The notes beneath the pieces were generated by a model, which saw only the letters and a program-made list of their open reading frames with translations, was not told the origin of the DNA and ran no database searches. DNA of 7,687 nt from NCBI GenBank assembly GCA_028709565.1, contig JAQVWU010000127.1, positions 1 to 7,687 of the forward strand, written 5' to 3'. Positions 1-6,140 of the stretch are shown here, piece by piece (position 1 is the stretch's first letter; the number at the start of each line of letters is the position of its first letter). Source of the DNA: Eubacteriales bacterium. GTDB lineage: Bacteria > Bacillota > Clostridia > Oscillospirales > CAG-272. The translations under genes were made by a program, and so were the position numbers.

Positions 1-753
1 GCATGCCCACCAGGACCCGCCGAATATGCGGTTTATCTGCGAATGATGAACGGGAAAGGCGTCGGTATCACCTGCCGGAATCTGTCCGTAATATTCGGAC
101 ACATAGAAATCCGAGATTTCGCTTTTGCCGTCATCTGCGGTTATACCGCGGTTTACAAAGATGACGGCGTCCCCGTTCCCCTCACGCAGCGCAGCCGCGG
201 CCGACGGTCGGGGTCCGCCCTGATCAAACCATATACCGGCAATGCGTCCCCGGTAACGGATATTGATTTCACGCAGCAGGGCGTTTATAAAATCCTCACG
301 CCCGTCATCGTCCTGCGTACCGTCGGGTTTCATCCAGCCCATTTTAATCAGGTCAGCGTCGGTGATGTCGTGATTGTCATTGGGCGGCATATATAAAACC
401 AGCGGGATATCATATTGTCCGAGCGATTCCAGCAGCGCGGCTATGGCGTCGGTGTCCGAGGTCTTATGGGCAACCCCTGTGTTCCTCATGGTTTCGGAGG
501 GGAACAACAGATTAAAGCCCGCGTGGCAGACGGTAAAGACGACATACTGCGCCCCCATATCCCGGGCGGCACGGGCATAGGCGGCGGCGTCAAGTGCCCG
601 GGCAGCCTCTTCGGCCGAATCGGCTCCCGAGCTGTCCGAAGCCGAGCGCCGGGTACCGCCGTAATTGTTGTCCGAGCGATATGTCGCATAGGTATAATGG
701 GTAAACAGCCCGACGCGCGCGCGGGAAAACCATTCTTTTGTTATATGTTTCAT
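1..753 (-). CDS. Alpha-L-fucosidase-like glycoside hydrolase (GH29-like), C-terminus cut off by the window
   Basis: Reading the minus strand from ATG at 753-751 gives 251 codons open to the window edge. Seen: an N-terminal segment VGLFTHYTY (residues 14-22) matching the FGLFxHWG region that opens GH29 catalytic barrels; YARAARDMGAQYVVFTVCH (59-77), matching the 'AKxAGAKYVVLTAKHHDGF' strand; and AGIWFDQGG (172-180), whose Asp177 sits where GH29 enzymes carry the nucleophilic aspartate. Known of the family: retaining hydrolases that release L-fucose from glycans. Inferred: intracellular action on imported fucosylated oligosaccharides, because there is no signal peptide. Odd: the usual His-His pair is a single His77 followed by Ala, and the Trp after His19 is Tyr, so this is a divergent member and its specificity is uncertain. 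It is the last visible gene of the block, 28 bp after the lipoprotein gene, with only a weak AAAGAG-like binding site. Confidence 0.72.
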   Translation of the reverse strand, partial: MKHITKEWFSRARVGLFTHYTYATYRSDNNYGGTRRSASDSSGADSAEEAARALDAAAYARAARDMGAQYVVFTVCHAGFNLLFPSETMRNTGVAHKTSDTDAIAALLESLGQYDIPLVLYMPPNDNHDITDADLIKMGWMKPDGTQDDDGREDFINALLREINIRYRGRIAGIWFDQGGPRPSAAAALREGNGDAVIFVNRGITADDGKSEISDFYVSEYYGQIPAGDTDAFPVHHSQINRIFGGSWWAC

Positions 754-781
754 ATTCGGTTTGTCTCAACTCTTTTTATTT

Positions 782-2218
782 TTAGTCGTAGAGCGATAAT
801 ATCTTGCCGTAATATTCATTTGTGGCGTCTTTTGTTGCCGCCAGTTTGGAGGCGAGGTCGGTGCTTTTATTTATAATCAGGTTGGGCAGGATGTCGCGGT
901 TTATCTTGGTATCGTATACATATCCAAAGTTGAATGTACGCCCCTGCCGTATCAGCTCCAGCATTTCCGGGAAATTTTCGTCACGCGCGAACTTTATCTG
1001 CATGGCCGTCTCATAATAGGCCGGCAGCACCGAATTATATGCTTCCGCCGAGAGCGCTTCGGTAATGGTTCCGATAAAATCAAGGTCATCCTCCGACGCG
1101 AACACGGGAACGAGCATCATGGACGCGTGACCGTCCACAAGGGTAAGGTATCTTTCCTGTGACTCGTCATATTTGGGATAGGGCACCATACCGTATTCGG
1201 TGTCCTTATCCCGATTTGCCTCGATATCACGGACCATGCATGAAGCAAACAGCGACCGGTTTTTCCAGAATATCAGGTCCTGACCGTTGGTTTTGTCAAA
1301 ATGGGCATTATCGTTCATACACAGTATATTATAGACTTTATCAACGATATTGTACATTTTTTCGGTGTCCATGGCAAAATAGGGCACGCCGTTTTCGTCA
1401 AACTCGGAGATCTTCTGACCCGCCGCCCACATAAAATTGCCGATGGACGCGAGCCATAAACCGCCGTAGGAATTTATACCGTAAAAGTCGTTGTCGTCCA
1501 TGACACCGTCGCCGTTGAGATCGTTTGAAACATCGGTAAGGGAAGCAGTAAAACTGTCAATCGTCCATTTGCCCGACCTGACAAGTTCATAAGGGTCGAT
1601 GTTCTTGTAATCCTGTACCAGCTGCTTGTTGAAGATGAGCATCCAGGTCATCTCAAAGGTATTGAGACACAGGTCGGACGCCGTAACATACATTACCCCG
1701 TCGACGGTCAGTTCTCCGACAGAGCCGGTCCACCAGGGTTTATCGAAGTCTACATGGGGTACATCATACCAGTTTACCGTGACCTCCCCCGCGGCCAGCT
1801 GAGCGCAGTAAATCATATGCTGCATACCGATATCAAAGGCGTAATCCCCGGCTTTAACGGTATTGGTAAAGACATTGTTCAGATTACCCTCGGCGACCCG
1901 GTAGGCTTCCAGTTCAACATTAAAACGCTCCTCCACCGTGCGTGTCCGCGCATAGATGGAATCGTTTATTATATCACCGGTTTCTTCGTCGGCCGTATAT
2001 TCACGGTAATGTTCTTCCTCGTCCCGCAGGAGCGCGGTAAAGGTGCGTTTTTCGAAATCGGTGTCATCGAGGTCATCGGATACGTAACGTGACGCTTCGG
2101 TCTCCTGGGCGGGCGCGGCAACGGTAAATGACGGCTCCTCTTCGGCCTGAGGTTCGGAGCAGGCTGAAACCGATAATATCGAACATGTTATCAAAAGAAA
2201 CGCGGTAAGCTTTTTCAT
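782..2218 (-). CDS. Extracellular solute-binding lipoprotein of a sugar ABC transporter
   Basis: A 478-residue protein with a lipoprotein signal peptide: MKK, a hydrophobic stretch at residues 4-17, and the lipobox VSAC with Cys20 as the lipidation site. An acidic Glu/Pro/Ala-rich linker follows (21-45), then a long globular domain. The length and Trp/Tyr-rich segments (for example 149-163 and 189-194) fit family 1 carbohydrate-binding proteins of ABC importers, held on the outer face of the cytoplasmic membrane. Residues 233-244 (DLNGDGVMDDND) form a complete EF-hand-type calcium loop, with Asp/Asn/Asp at positions 1, 3 and 5 and acidic residues at 9 and 12. Such loops are common in binding proteins of this kind. 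A GGGGA ribosome binding site lies 10 nt before the ATG. No permease or ATPase gene is in the window, so the partners must lie elsewhere. The ligand is unknown; a fucose- or galactose-containing oligosaccharide is inferred from the neighbours. Confidence 0.85.
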   Translation of the reverse strand: MKKLTAFLLITCSILSVSACSEPQAEEEPSFTVAAPAQETEASRYVSDDLDDTDFEKRTFTALLRDEEEHYREYTADEETGDIINDSIYARTRTVEERFNVELEAYRVAEGNLNNVFTNTVKAGDYAFDIGMQHMIYCAQLAAGEVTVNWYDVPHVDFDKPWWTGSVGELTVDGVMYVTASDLCLNTFEMTWMLIFNKQLVQDYKNIDPYELVRSGKWTIDSFTASLTDVSNDLNGDGVMDDNDFYGINSYGGLWLASIGNFMWAAGQKISEFDENGVPYFAMDTEKMYNIVDKVYNILCMNDNAHFDKTNGQDLIFWKNRSLFASCMVRDIEANRDKDTEYGMVPYPKYDESQERYLTLVDGHASMMLVPVFASEDDLDFIGTITEALSAEAYNSVLPAYYETAMQIKFARDENFPEMLELIRQGRTFNFGYVYDTKINRDILPNLIINKSTDLASKLAATKDATNEYYGKILSLYD

Positions 2219-2278
2219 TTGTTGTATTTCCCCGTATGTTTGTATTTATACATATAGTTTTTATTATTGGACGGCTTG

Positions 2279-3427
2279 TCACCACTCGGCGATGCTGCCG
2301 TCCTCGTGACGCCAGATGGGGTTTTTCCAGTTATGCGGATTCTTGTTTTCCTCGATAACCAGCTCGCGGTTGACCTCAGCGCCGATACCCGGGATGACCG
2401 GCAGCGCCATCCAGCCGTCTTTGAACTCAAAGGCTTCGCGGTTGTGAACGTAATCGAGCACGCCTCCGTCGGTGTTGTAGTGTATGCCGATGCTCTGTTC
2501 CTGTATAATCGCGTTATGGCAGCAGGCGTCTATCTGAATACAGGCCATGAGGGCTATGGGTCCCAGCGGACAGTGGGGGGCGAGAGCGACATCATATGCC
2601 TCCGCCATCGCGGCTATCTTTTTAACCTCGGTGATGCCCCCGGCATGGGACAGGTCCGGCTGGATTATATCCACATACCCGTCGGAGAGCAGGCGCTTGA
2701 ACTCCTGTTTGGTGAACATGCGTTCGCCCGTCGCAATCGGTATCGAGCAGGCGCGGGCAACGTCGGCGAAGGCCTCCATGTTGTCGCACAGCACCGGTTC
2801 CTCGATAAACATCGGATTGAATTCCTCCAGTTTATTTGCCAGCACCTTGGCCATCGGTTTATGGACGCGGCCGTGAAAATCGATGCCGATGCCCAGACCG
2901 TTTCCGCACACGCGGCGGATTTCCGCCACACGCTCCAGCACCGCGTCGATTTTGGCGTGGCTGTCCACATACTGCAGTTCCTCCACCGCGTTCATCTTTA
3001 CGGCGGTGAACCCCTGCTCCATCTTTTCCTGCGCCGACCGCGCCGCGTCGGCCGGTCTGTCCCCGCCGATCCACGAATACACCCGCATTTTATCGCGGCA
3101 GCGTCCGCCCAGCAGGTCGTATACCGGCGCGTTATAGTATTTGCCCTTGATATCCCACAGCGCCTGGTCTATACCGGCAATCGCGCTCATGAGTATGCCG
3201 CCCCCGCGATAAAAGCCGCCGCGGTACATCAGCGTCCAAAGGTCCTCAATCCTCATGGGGTCGGCGCCAACGAGATATCCGGTGACCTCACCCACCGCCG
3301 TCTGTACCGTGGCAGCCCTGCCCTCGAGCACCGCTTCGCCCCAGCCGGTATAGCCCTCGTCGGTTGTTATCTCCACAAAGCACCATCTGGGCCGGACAAG
3401 ATATGTATTGACCGCTGTAATTTTCAT
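2279..3427 (-). CDS. dgoD: D-galactonate dehydratase (enolase superfamily, mandelate racemase subgroup)
   Basis: The protein has 382 residues, the same length as I recall for E. coli DgoD, and it aligns without large gaps by eye: it starts MKIT and ends WRHEDGSIAEW. The enzyme removes water from D-galactonate to give 2-dehydro-3-deoxy-D-galactonate in the cytoplasm. Visible active-site residues fall at the family positions: Mg2+ ligands Asp183, Glu209 and Glu235; His185 in DFHGR; the Asp258-His285 dyad (QPDLSHAGG and APHCPLGP); and Glu310 in the last barrel strands. The capping-domain signature GGDRPAD is at 121-127. A GGAG ribosome binding site lies 7 nt before the ATG. The gene follows the oxidoreductase by 42 bp and precedes the lipoprotein by 60 bp. 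No 2-dehydro-3-deoxygalactonate kinase or aldolase is in view. A related sugar acid as substrate is possible, but conservation of the whole active site makes galactonate the first choice. Confidence 0.9.
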   Translation of the reverse strand: MKITAVNTYLVRPRWCFVEITTDEGYTGWGEAVLEGRAATVQTAVGEVTGYLVGADPMRIEDLWTLMYRGGFYRGGGILMSAIAGIDQALWDIKGKYYNAPVYDLLGGRCRDKMRVYSWIGGDRPADAARSAQEKMEQGFTAVKMNAVEELQYVDSHAKIDAVLERVAEIRRVCGNGLGIGIDFHGRVHKPMAKVLANKLEEFNPMFIEEPVLCDNMEAFADVARACSIPIATGERMFTKQEFKRLLSDGYVDIIQPDLSHAGGITEVKKIAAMAEAYDVALAPHCPLGPIALMACIQIDACCHNAIIQEQSIGIHYNTDGGVLDYVHNREAFEFKDGWMALPVIPGIGAEVNRELVIEENKNPHNWKNPIWRHEDGSIAEW

Positions 3428-3469
3428 GATCTGTCTCCATATATATTAAATATTTATTTTATTTCTTTA

Positions 3470-4447
3470 CTACTGCGCCTGTGCCAGCACCCGGTGGGCA
3501 ATCTCCATGGTCTTGAGCGCATCGTTGAAATTCGATTCGGCGGGGCGTTTGCGTTTGCAGGCGTCGATAAAATCAGCCGCCTTGGCCAGCACGCCCGAAT
3601 GCACAAAGTAATCGCTGCTCGACGCGGCCTCCTCGGTGGTAATTATCTCGGGTATAAGACTGCCGTCGCGGTATATCTTTGCCTCGGTTTCATGCTCAGC
3701 CTCGATATAGATACCGGGCGCGTGCATCTCCACGGCAAAAATGCGTTTACCCGAGGACCAGTTATTCATAATAACGCCCACCGAACCGTTGTCAAACTCC
3801 AGTACGATATTAAAATAATTATAATCGGGGGTGTTGAGCGCCCGCGCGATACTTGATATATTGACCACCTCTCCGCCGTTCATCCAGCGGACCGTATCTA
3901 TCGAGTGGACACAGTCATCCATCATGTGGTCCCGCGCGCCGATAAACGGGCTGCGGTCGCATTTATAGAATTTACATACCGAATGAAATATCCTGCCGCG
4001 TTTGAGGCATTCCTCCCTGGCCTGTATAATCAAAGGGGTCGACCTGCGCTGGAAGGAGACCTGTGTGGTGCAGCCTCTGAGGTTGGCCAGATATGTCAGC
4101 GCGCGCGCCTGATGAAGGGTCAGTCCGAAAGGTTTTTCTATATATAAATTCAGACCCTGCTCCAGACACCATTTCCAGATATCGTAAAACAGGTGCGGCT
4201 GCCCTACTGCGATAACCGCATCGGGCTGCACATCCTCAACCATCATTTTATAATCGTCAGTCCCGCTTCCGTAACGGAATTCACGGTTTATTCCGTACTT
4301 GTCAGCCGTGCGGCTGCGCTTTTCATCATCGAGATCGCATATGGCGCACAGTTCTATCTGATCCTTTTCGGCCAGAGCATTGAACGCGGGATATATCACC
4401 TGATTGGCGCGGTCCCCCGCCCCTATAAACGCAACTTTAAAACTCAT
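3470..4447 (-). CDS. Gfo/Idh/MocA-family NAD(P)-dependent sugar oxidoreductase
   Basis: A two-domain sugar dehydrogenase of 325 residues, close to the usual 320-390. Seen: an N-terminal Rossmann fold with the dinucleotide loop GAGDRA (9-14), then ICDLD with Asp38 at the end of strand 2, where an acidic residue usually favours NAD+. The family signature EKP is at 104-106, its lysine being catalytic. In the C-terminal domain, DDCVHSIDTVRW (177-188) supplies the usual His181 and Asp184. Known members oxidise or epimerise hydroxyl groups of free or derivatised sugars; the substrate cannot be read from sequence. Next to dgoD, oxidation of a galactose-like sugar toward its aldonic acid is a reasonable inference. 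Start choice: GTG at 4456 is possible, but a GGGTGA site lies 5 nt upstream of ATG 4447, which leads straight into MSFKVAFIGAG. It overlaps the upstream gene by 11 bp, suggesting translational coupling. Confidence 0.88.
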   Translation of the reverse strand: MSFKVAFIGAGDRANQVIYPAFNALAEKDQIELCAICDLDDEKRSRTADKYGINREFRYGSGTDDYKMMVEDVQPDAVIAVGQPHLFYDIWKWCLEQGLNLYIEKPFGLTLHQARALTYLANLRGCTTQVSFQRRSTPLIIQAREECLKRGRIFHSVCKFYKCDRSPFIGARDHMMDDCVHSIDTVRWMNGGEVVNISSIARALNTPDYNYFNIVLEFDNGSVGVIMNNWSSGKRIFAVEMHAPGIYIEAEHETEAKIYRDGSLIPEIITTEEAASSSDYFVHSGVLAKAADFIDACKRKRPAESNFNDALKTMEIAHRVLAQAQ

Positions 4448-5234
4448 TGTTGTCACCCAGCAGCTTTTTCAGGAAGATTAAATCCGCCGTCGTCTTTTCT
4501 TCTATATTGTTCTCGTCTGTATATTCGGCGGGCATGCATATCACCCCGTCATAACCGATTTTTTTAAGATATGCGACACCGTCCGCCCACGAGAACTGAC
4601 ACTCCCGCCCCGCGGCGAAATACGGCCGGTATATATCCCAGTCCCCCTGAGTCCGCGCGTCTTTTTTGTAATACGCCGACTTAAAGTTGACCATAAACAG
4701 ATATTCCCGCAGTATCTCCAGCCCCTGTTCGGGATTTTCGCCCGCCAGCGCGCTGTGCGCCGCGTCCCAGACGGCGCCGATATAGCGCTTGTCCAGACCA
4801 TCAAGCAGATGACGCAATTCCATCGAGTTGTTTACCATTTTACCGCAATGCTGCTGAACACCGACCCGCACGCCGTATTTTTCGCACAGCGGCTGTACGG
4901 CGCGCAGCGTCTCCTTCATACGCCTCTCGCCCTCAAGATATCCTTCGGCTCCGTAACCCGCCATAATCCGTATAATCGGCACCCCTGCCAGTGCGCAGGC
5001 CTTAAAGATGTGTTCGTCAATCGATGACGCCACACTGTAGATTTTAAGCCCGCGTGAAGCGAACACCCCGGCTAACGCCGGCAGCGATTCAAGGGCGTCT
5101 GACGGCTGCGCCTGGTATCCGTCGCGCAGCGGAAACTCAACGCCGTTAAAGCCCATTTTCGCTACCAGGTCGGCCAGCTCCTCGGACGACAGCGTTTTCC
5201 ACGGCTTGGTAAACACCGAATATTCGTATTGCAT
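4437..5234 (-). CDS. Sugar phosphate isomerase/epimerase-like TIM-barrel protein
   Basis: A 265-residue protein of the AP-endonuclease-2/xylose-isomerase-like barrel family. Seen: the opening strand with MGFNGVEFP (27-35, Glu33), the RVGVQQHCG strand (123-131), AVWDAAHSA (154-162, Asp157 and His160), the MVNFKSAYY strand (181-189), and the closing strand GVICMPAEYTDE (230-241, Glu237). Known relatives isomerise, epimerise or otherwise process ketoses and keto-sugars in the cytoplasm, usually with a divalent metal. Here two of the four usual metal ligands appear changed: Gln127 where Glu is expected and Asn183 where His is expected. A recalled subgroup with Q-x-H-x-G, WDPAH and VNLKNA motifs has the same pattern, so the change seems to be a subfamily trait, not decay. 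It is the first gene of the operon. ATG 5234 was chosen over ATG 5258 because GGAGG lies 9 nt upstream of it, while 5258 has no site. Confidence 0.82.
   Translation of the reverse strand: MQYEYSVFTKPWKTLSSEELADLVAKMGFNGVEFPLRDGYQAQPSDALESLPALAGVFASRGLKIYSVASSIDEHIFKACALAGVPIIRIMAGYGAEGYLEGERRMKETLRAVQPLCEKYGVRVGVQQHCGKMVNNSMELRHLLDGLDKRYIGAVWDAAHSALAGENPEQGLEILREYLFMVNFKSAYYKKDARTQGDWDIYRPYFAAGRECQFSWADGVAYLKKIGYDGVICMPAEYTDENNIEEKTTADLIFLKKLLGDNNEF
4453..4458 (-). promoter_or_regulatory. Ribosome binding site that decides the oxidoreductase start
   Basis: GGGTGA lies 5 nt before ATG 4447 and inside the end of the upstream coding region. The alternative GTG start at 4456 is itself part of this motif and has no good site of its own, so the ATG is preferred. 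Confidence 0.6.
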
Positions 5235-5243
5235 GATTCTCTT

Positions 5244-5248
5244 CCTCC
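5244..5248 (-). promoter_or_regulatory. Ribosome binding site GGAGG of the first operon gene
   Basis: GGAGG is placed 9 nt before ATG 5234. It moves the start of the isomerase-like gene 24 bp downstream of the longest open frame. Confidence 0.8.
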
Positions 5249-5267
5249 GTTTTTGCATTTTAAATAA

Positions 5268-5277
5268 TAACCGGTTA
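5268..5277. promoter_or_regulatory. Operator-like palindrome TAACCGGTTA on the operon start point
   Basis: TAACCGGTTA is a perfect 10-bp palindrome with a central CG and AA/TT flanks, the layout typical of LacI/GalR-family operators. It covers the expected transcription start of the minus-strand promoter (about 5276), where a bound repressor would block initiation. The regulator gene is not in the window. Confidence 0.55.
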
Positions 5278-5282
5278 CCAAA

Positions 5283-5311
5283 AGTTTAACATACCCGCAA
5301 TTCAATGTCAA
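5283..5311 (-). promoter_or_regulatory. Promoter of the minus-strand sugar operon
   Basis: The -35 box TTGACA (5306-5311) is perfect. A 17-bp spacer leads to TAAACT (5283-5288), a 4/6 match to TATAAT. The start would be near 5276, leaving a leader of about 42 nt before ATG 5234. Confidence 0.6.
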
Positions 5312-5330
5312 TACACGCTTTAAATAATAA

Positions 5331-5375
5331 TATAACACAGTCGGCGATTGACATATAATCTCAGACTGTGTTATA
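5331..5375. repeat. Perfect 12-bp inverted repeat flanking the fucU -35 box
   Basis: Arms TATAACACAGTC (5331-5342) and GACTGTGTTATA (5364-5375) are exact reverse complements separated by 21 bp. Their centres are 33 bp apart, about three helical turns, so both arms face the same side of the DNA. The -35 box of the fucU promoter lies between them and the right arm runs into its -10 box. The repeat lies upstream of both inferred start points, so it should act as DNA, as a two-site operator, and not as an RNA hairpin. Confidence 0.6.
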
Positions 5376-5377
5376 AT
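5348..5377 (+). promoter_or_regulatory. Promoter of fucU
   Basis: TTGACA (5348-5353) and TATAAT (5372-5377) are both perfect hexamers with an 18-bp spacer. The start would be near 5384, about 54 nt before the fucU ATG. Two other TATAAT copies (5354-5359 and 5385-5390) lie nearby but lack a good -35 box at the right distance. Confidence 0.65.
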
Positions 5378-5381
5378 CTAA

Positions 5382-5410
5382 CGGTATAATATTCTACACA
5401 CGATATACCG
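5382..5410. repeat. 7-bp inverted repeat over the fucU start point
   Basis: CGGTATA (5382-5388) and TATACCG (5404-5410) are exact inverted copies, with centres 22 bp apart (two helical turns). They cover the inferred fucU start and early leader. It could be a second operator or a long-loop RNA hairpin; the sequence is A/T-rich, so chance is not excluded. Confidence 0.35.
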
Positions 5411-5437
5411 ATATAATAATATAAAGGGGAGACAAAC

Positions 5438-5854
5438 ATGTTAAAGGGCATTCCTAAAATCATTTCACCCGAATTGCTGAAAATACTCGCCGAAATGGGA
5501 CACGGCGACGAACTGTGCATCGCTGACGGCAATTTTCCTGGCGCCTCCATGGCACAGAATCTCGTTCGCGCCGACGGACACGGAGCGGCGGAGATACTGG
5601 CGGCCATACTGGAACTGTATCCGCTTGACACCTACGCGCCCCCCGTATATATAATGGAAAAGGTACCGGGCGACCGGGTCGAGGTTCCCATTTGGGACAT
5701 CTTTGCCGCAATAACGGCGCCGCATACCGATGCCGGTATTGAACGTCTGGAACGGTATGCCTTTTACGAGAGGGCAAAAAAATGCTACGCCGTTGTCCAG
5801 ACGGGCGAAACGGCGCTTTATGCCAATATTATTATAAAAAAGGGCACCGTATAG
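5438..5854 (+). CDS. fucU: L-fucose mutarotase (RbsD/FucU family)
   Basis: The protein has 138 residues and matches E. coli FucU (140 residues) closely along its length by eye, including ISPELLKxLAEMGHGDE near the start and YAFYERAxK and YxNIxxKKG near the end. FucU interconverts the alpha and beta anomers of L-fucose in the cytoplasm, supplying the anomer that the next enzyme uses. Conserved residues visible are His22 in GHGDE, Asp30, Arg44 in RADG, the YERA segment at 110-113, and Tyr128/Asn130 in the C-terminal strand. A GGGGAG ribosome binding site lies 6 nt before the ATG. The gene is transcribed away from the sugar operon across a shared control region, which ties it to the fucosidase-like gene at the operon's end. 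No fucose isomerase, kinase, aldolase or dehydrogenase is visible. The RbsD branch (ribose) is less likely given the near full-length FucU match. Confidence 0.93.
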   Translation: MLKGIPKIISPELLKILAEMGHGDELCIADGNFPGASMAQNLVRADGHGAAEILAAILELYPLDTYAPPVYIMEKVPGDRVEVPIWDIFAAITAPHTDAGIERLERYAFYERAKKCYAVVQTGETALYANIIIKKGTV

Positions 5855-5855
5855 C

Positions 5856-6104
5856 TCAGATATACTCCCTGAGTATCAGGTCGGTTTCACCCTGGTTGAG
5901 CCCGAATTCGATACGCAGCACGCGGGGATGGGATTTATAACGGGAGCGTATCATTTCGCGCAGACCGGTACCGCCGCGATAACCGTGGATTACGCGTATC
6001 CTGTATACGTCGCCCCCGGCGCGTTTTATCCGCGAGGTAACGTATACCTCCGCCTGACGGCGTGTCATCCCGTGTATGTCGACCTCGGTTATACCCGCGT
6101 TCAT
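5856..6104 (-). CDS. Small stand-alone Smr-domain protein
   Basis: An 82-residue protein that is essentially one Smr domain, the module found at the C-terminus of MutS2. Seen: the VDIHGMTRRQAE motif (8-19), matching LDLHGxxxxEA; VIHGYRGGTGLRE (38-50), matching the HGxGxGxLR loop; and the closing NQGETDLILREY (70-81). Smr domains bind or cut nucleic acids; related proteins act on branched DNA or on mRNA at collided ribosomes. Which applies here cannot be told, and nothing beyond the domain is present. The start is supported by AAGGA 5 nt before ATG 6104. It lies on the same strand as the CDF gene, 101 bp downstream of it across a tandem repeat, and ends tail-to-tail with fucU with a single base between the stop codons. 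Confidence 0.85.
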   Translation of the reverse strand: MNAGITEVDIHGMTRRQAEVYVTSRIKRAGGDVYRIRVIHGYRGGTGLREMIRSRYKSHPRVLRIEFGLNQGETDLILREYI

Positions 6105-6140
6105 GATGTTCCTTTCCGTTTCATTTTCAGTTATCTATTA

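Noticed and set aside
415..876. A 153-codon plus-strand frame and neighbouring short frames at the left edge
   Set aside because: The minus strand here carries the GH29-like hydrolase and the end of the lipoprotein gene, with convincing motifs; the plus-strand frames are shadows.
2279..3427. L-fuconate dehydratase as the identity of the enolase-superfamily enzyme
   Set aside because: The neighbourhood suggests fucose, but length and active-site layout match DgoD closely, while fuconate dehydratases are a longer, separate subgroup.
2267..3856. A 529-codon open frame on the plus strand
   Set aside because: It lies opposite dgoD and the oxidoreductase gene, both of which have clear family motifs. 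It arises from codon bias of the real genes, and its translation shows no recognisable domain.
5331..5375. Inverted repeat as ends of a mobile element or attachment site
   Set aside because: The arms enclose only 21 bp and there is no transposase or integrase; the position around a promoter fits an operator better.
5862..5876. Hairpin ATACTC-CCT-GAGTAT between fucU and the Smr gene as a terminator
   Set aside because: The stem is only six mostly A/T pairs, lies inside the Smr coding region and is not followed by a T-run in either direction.
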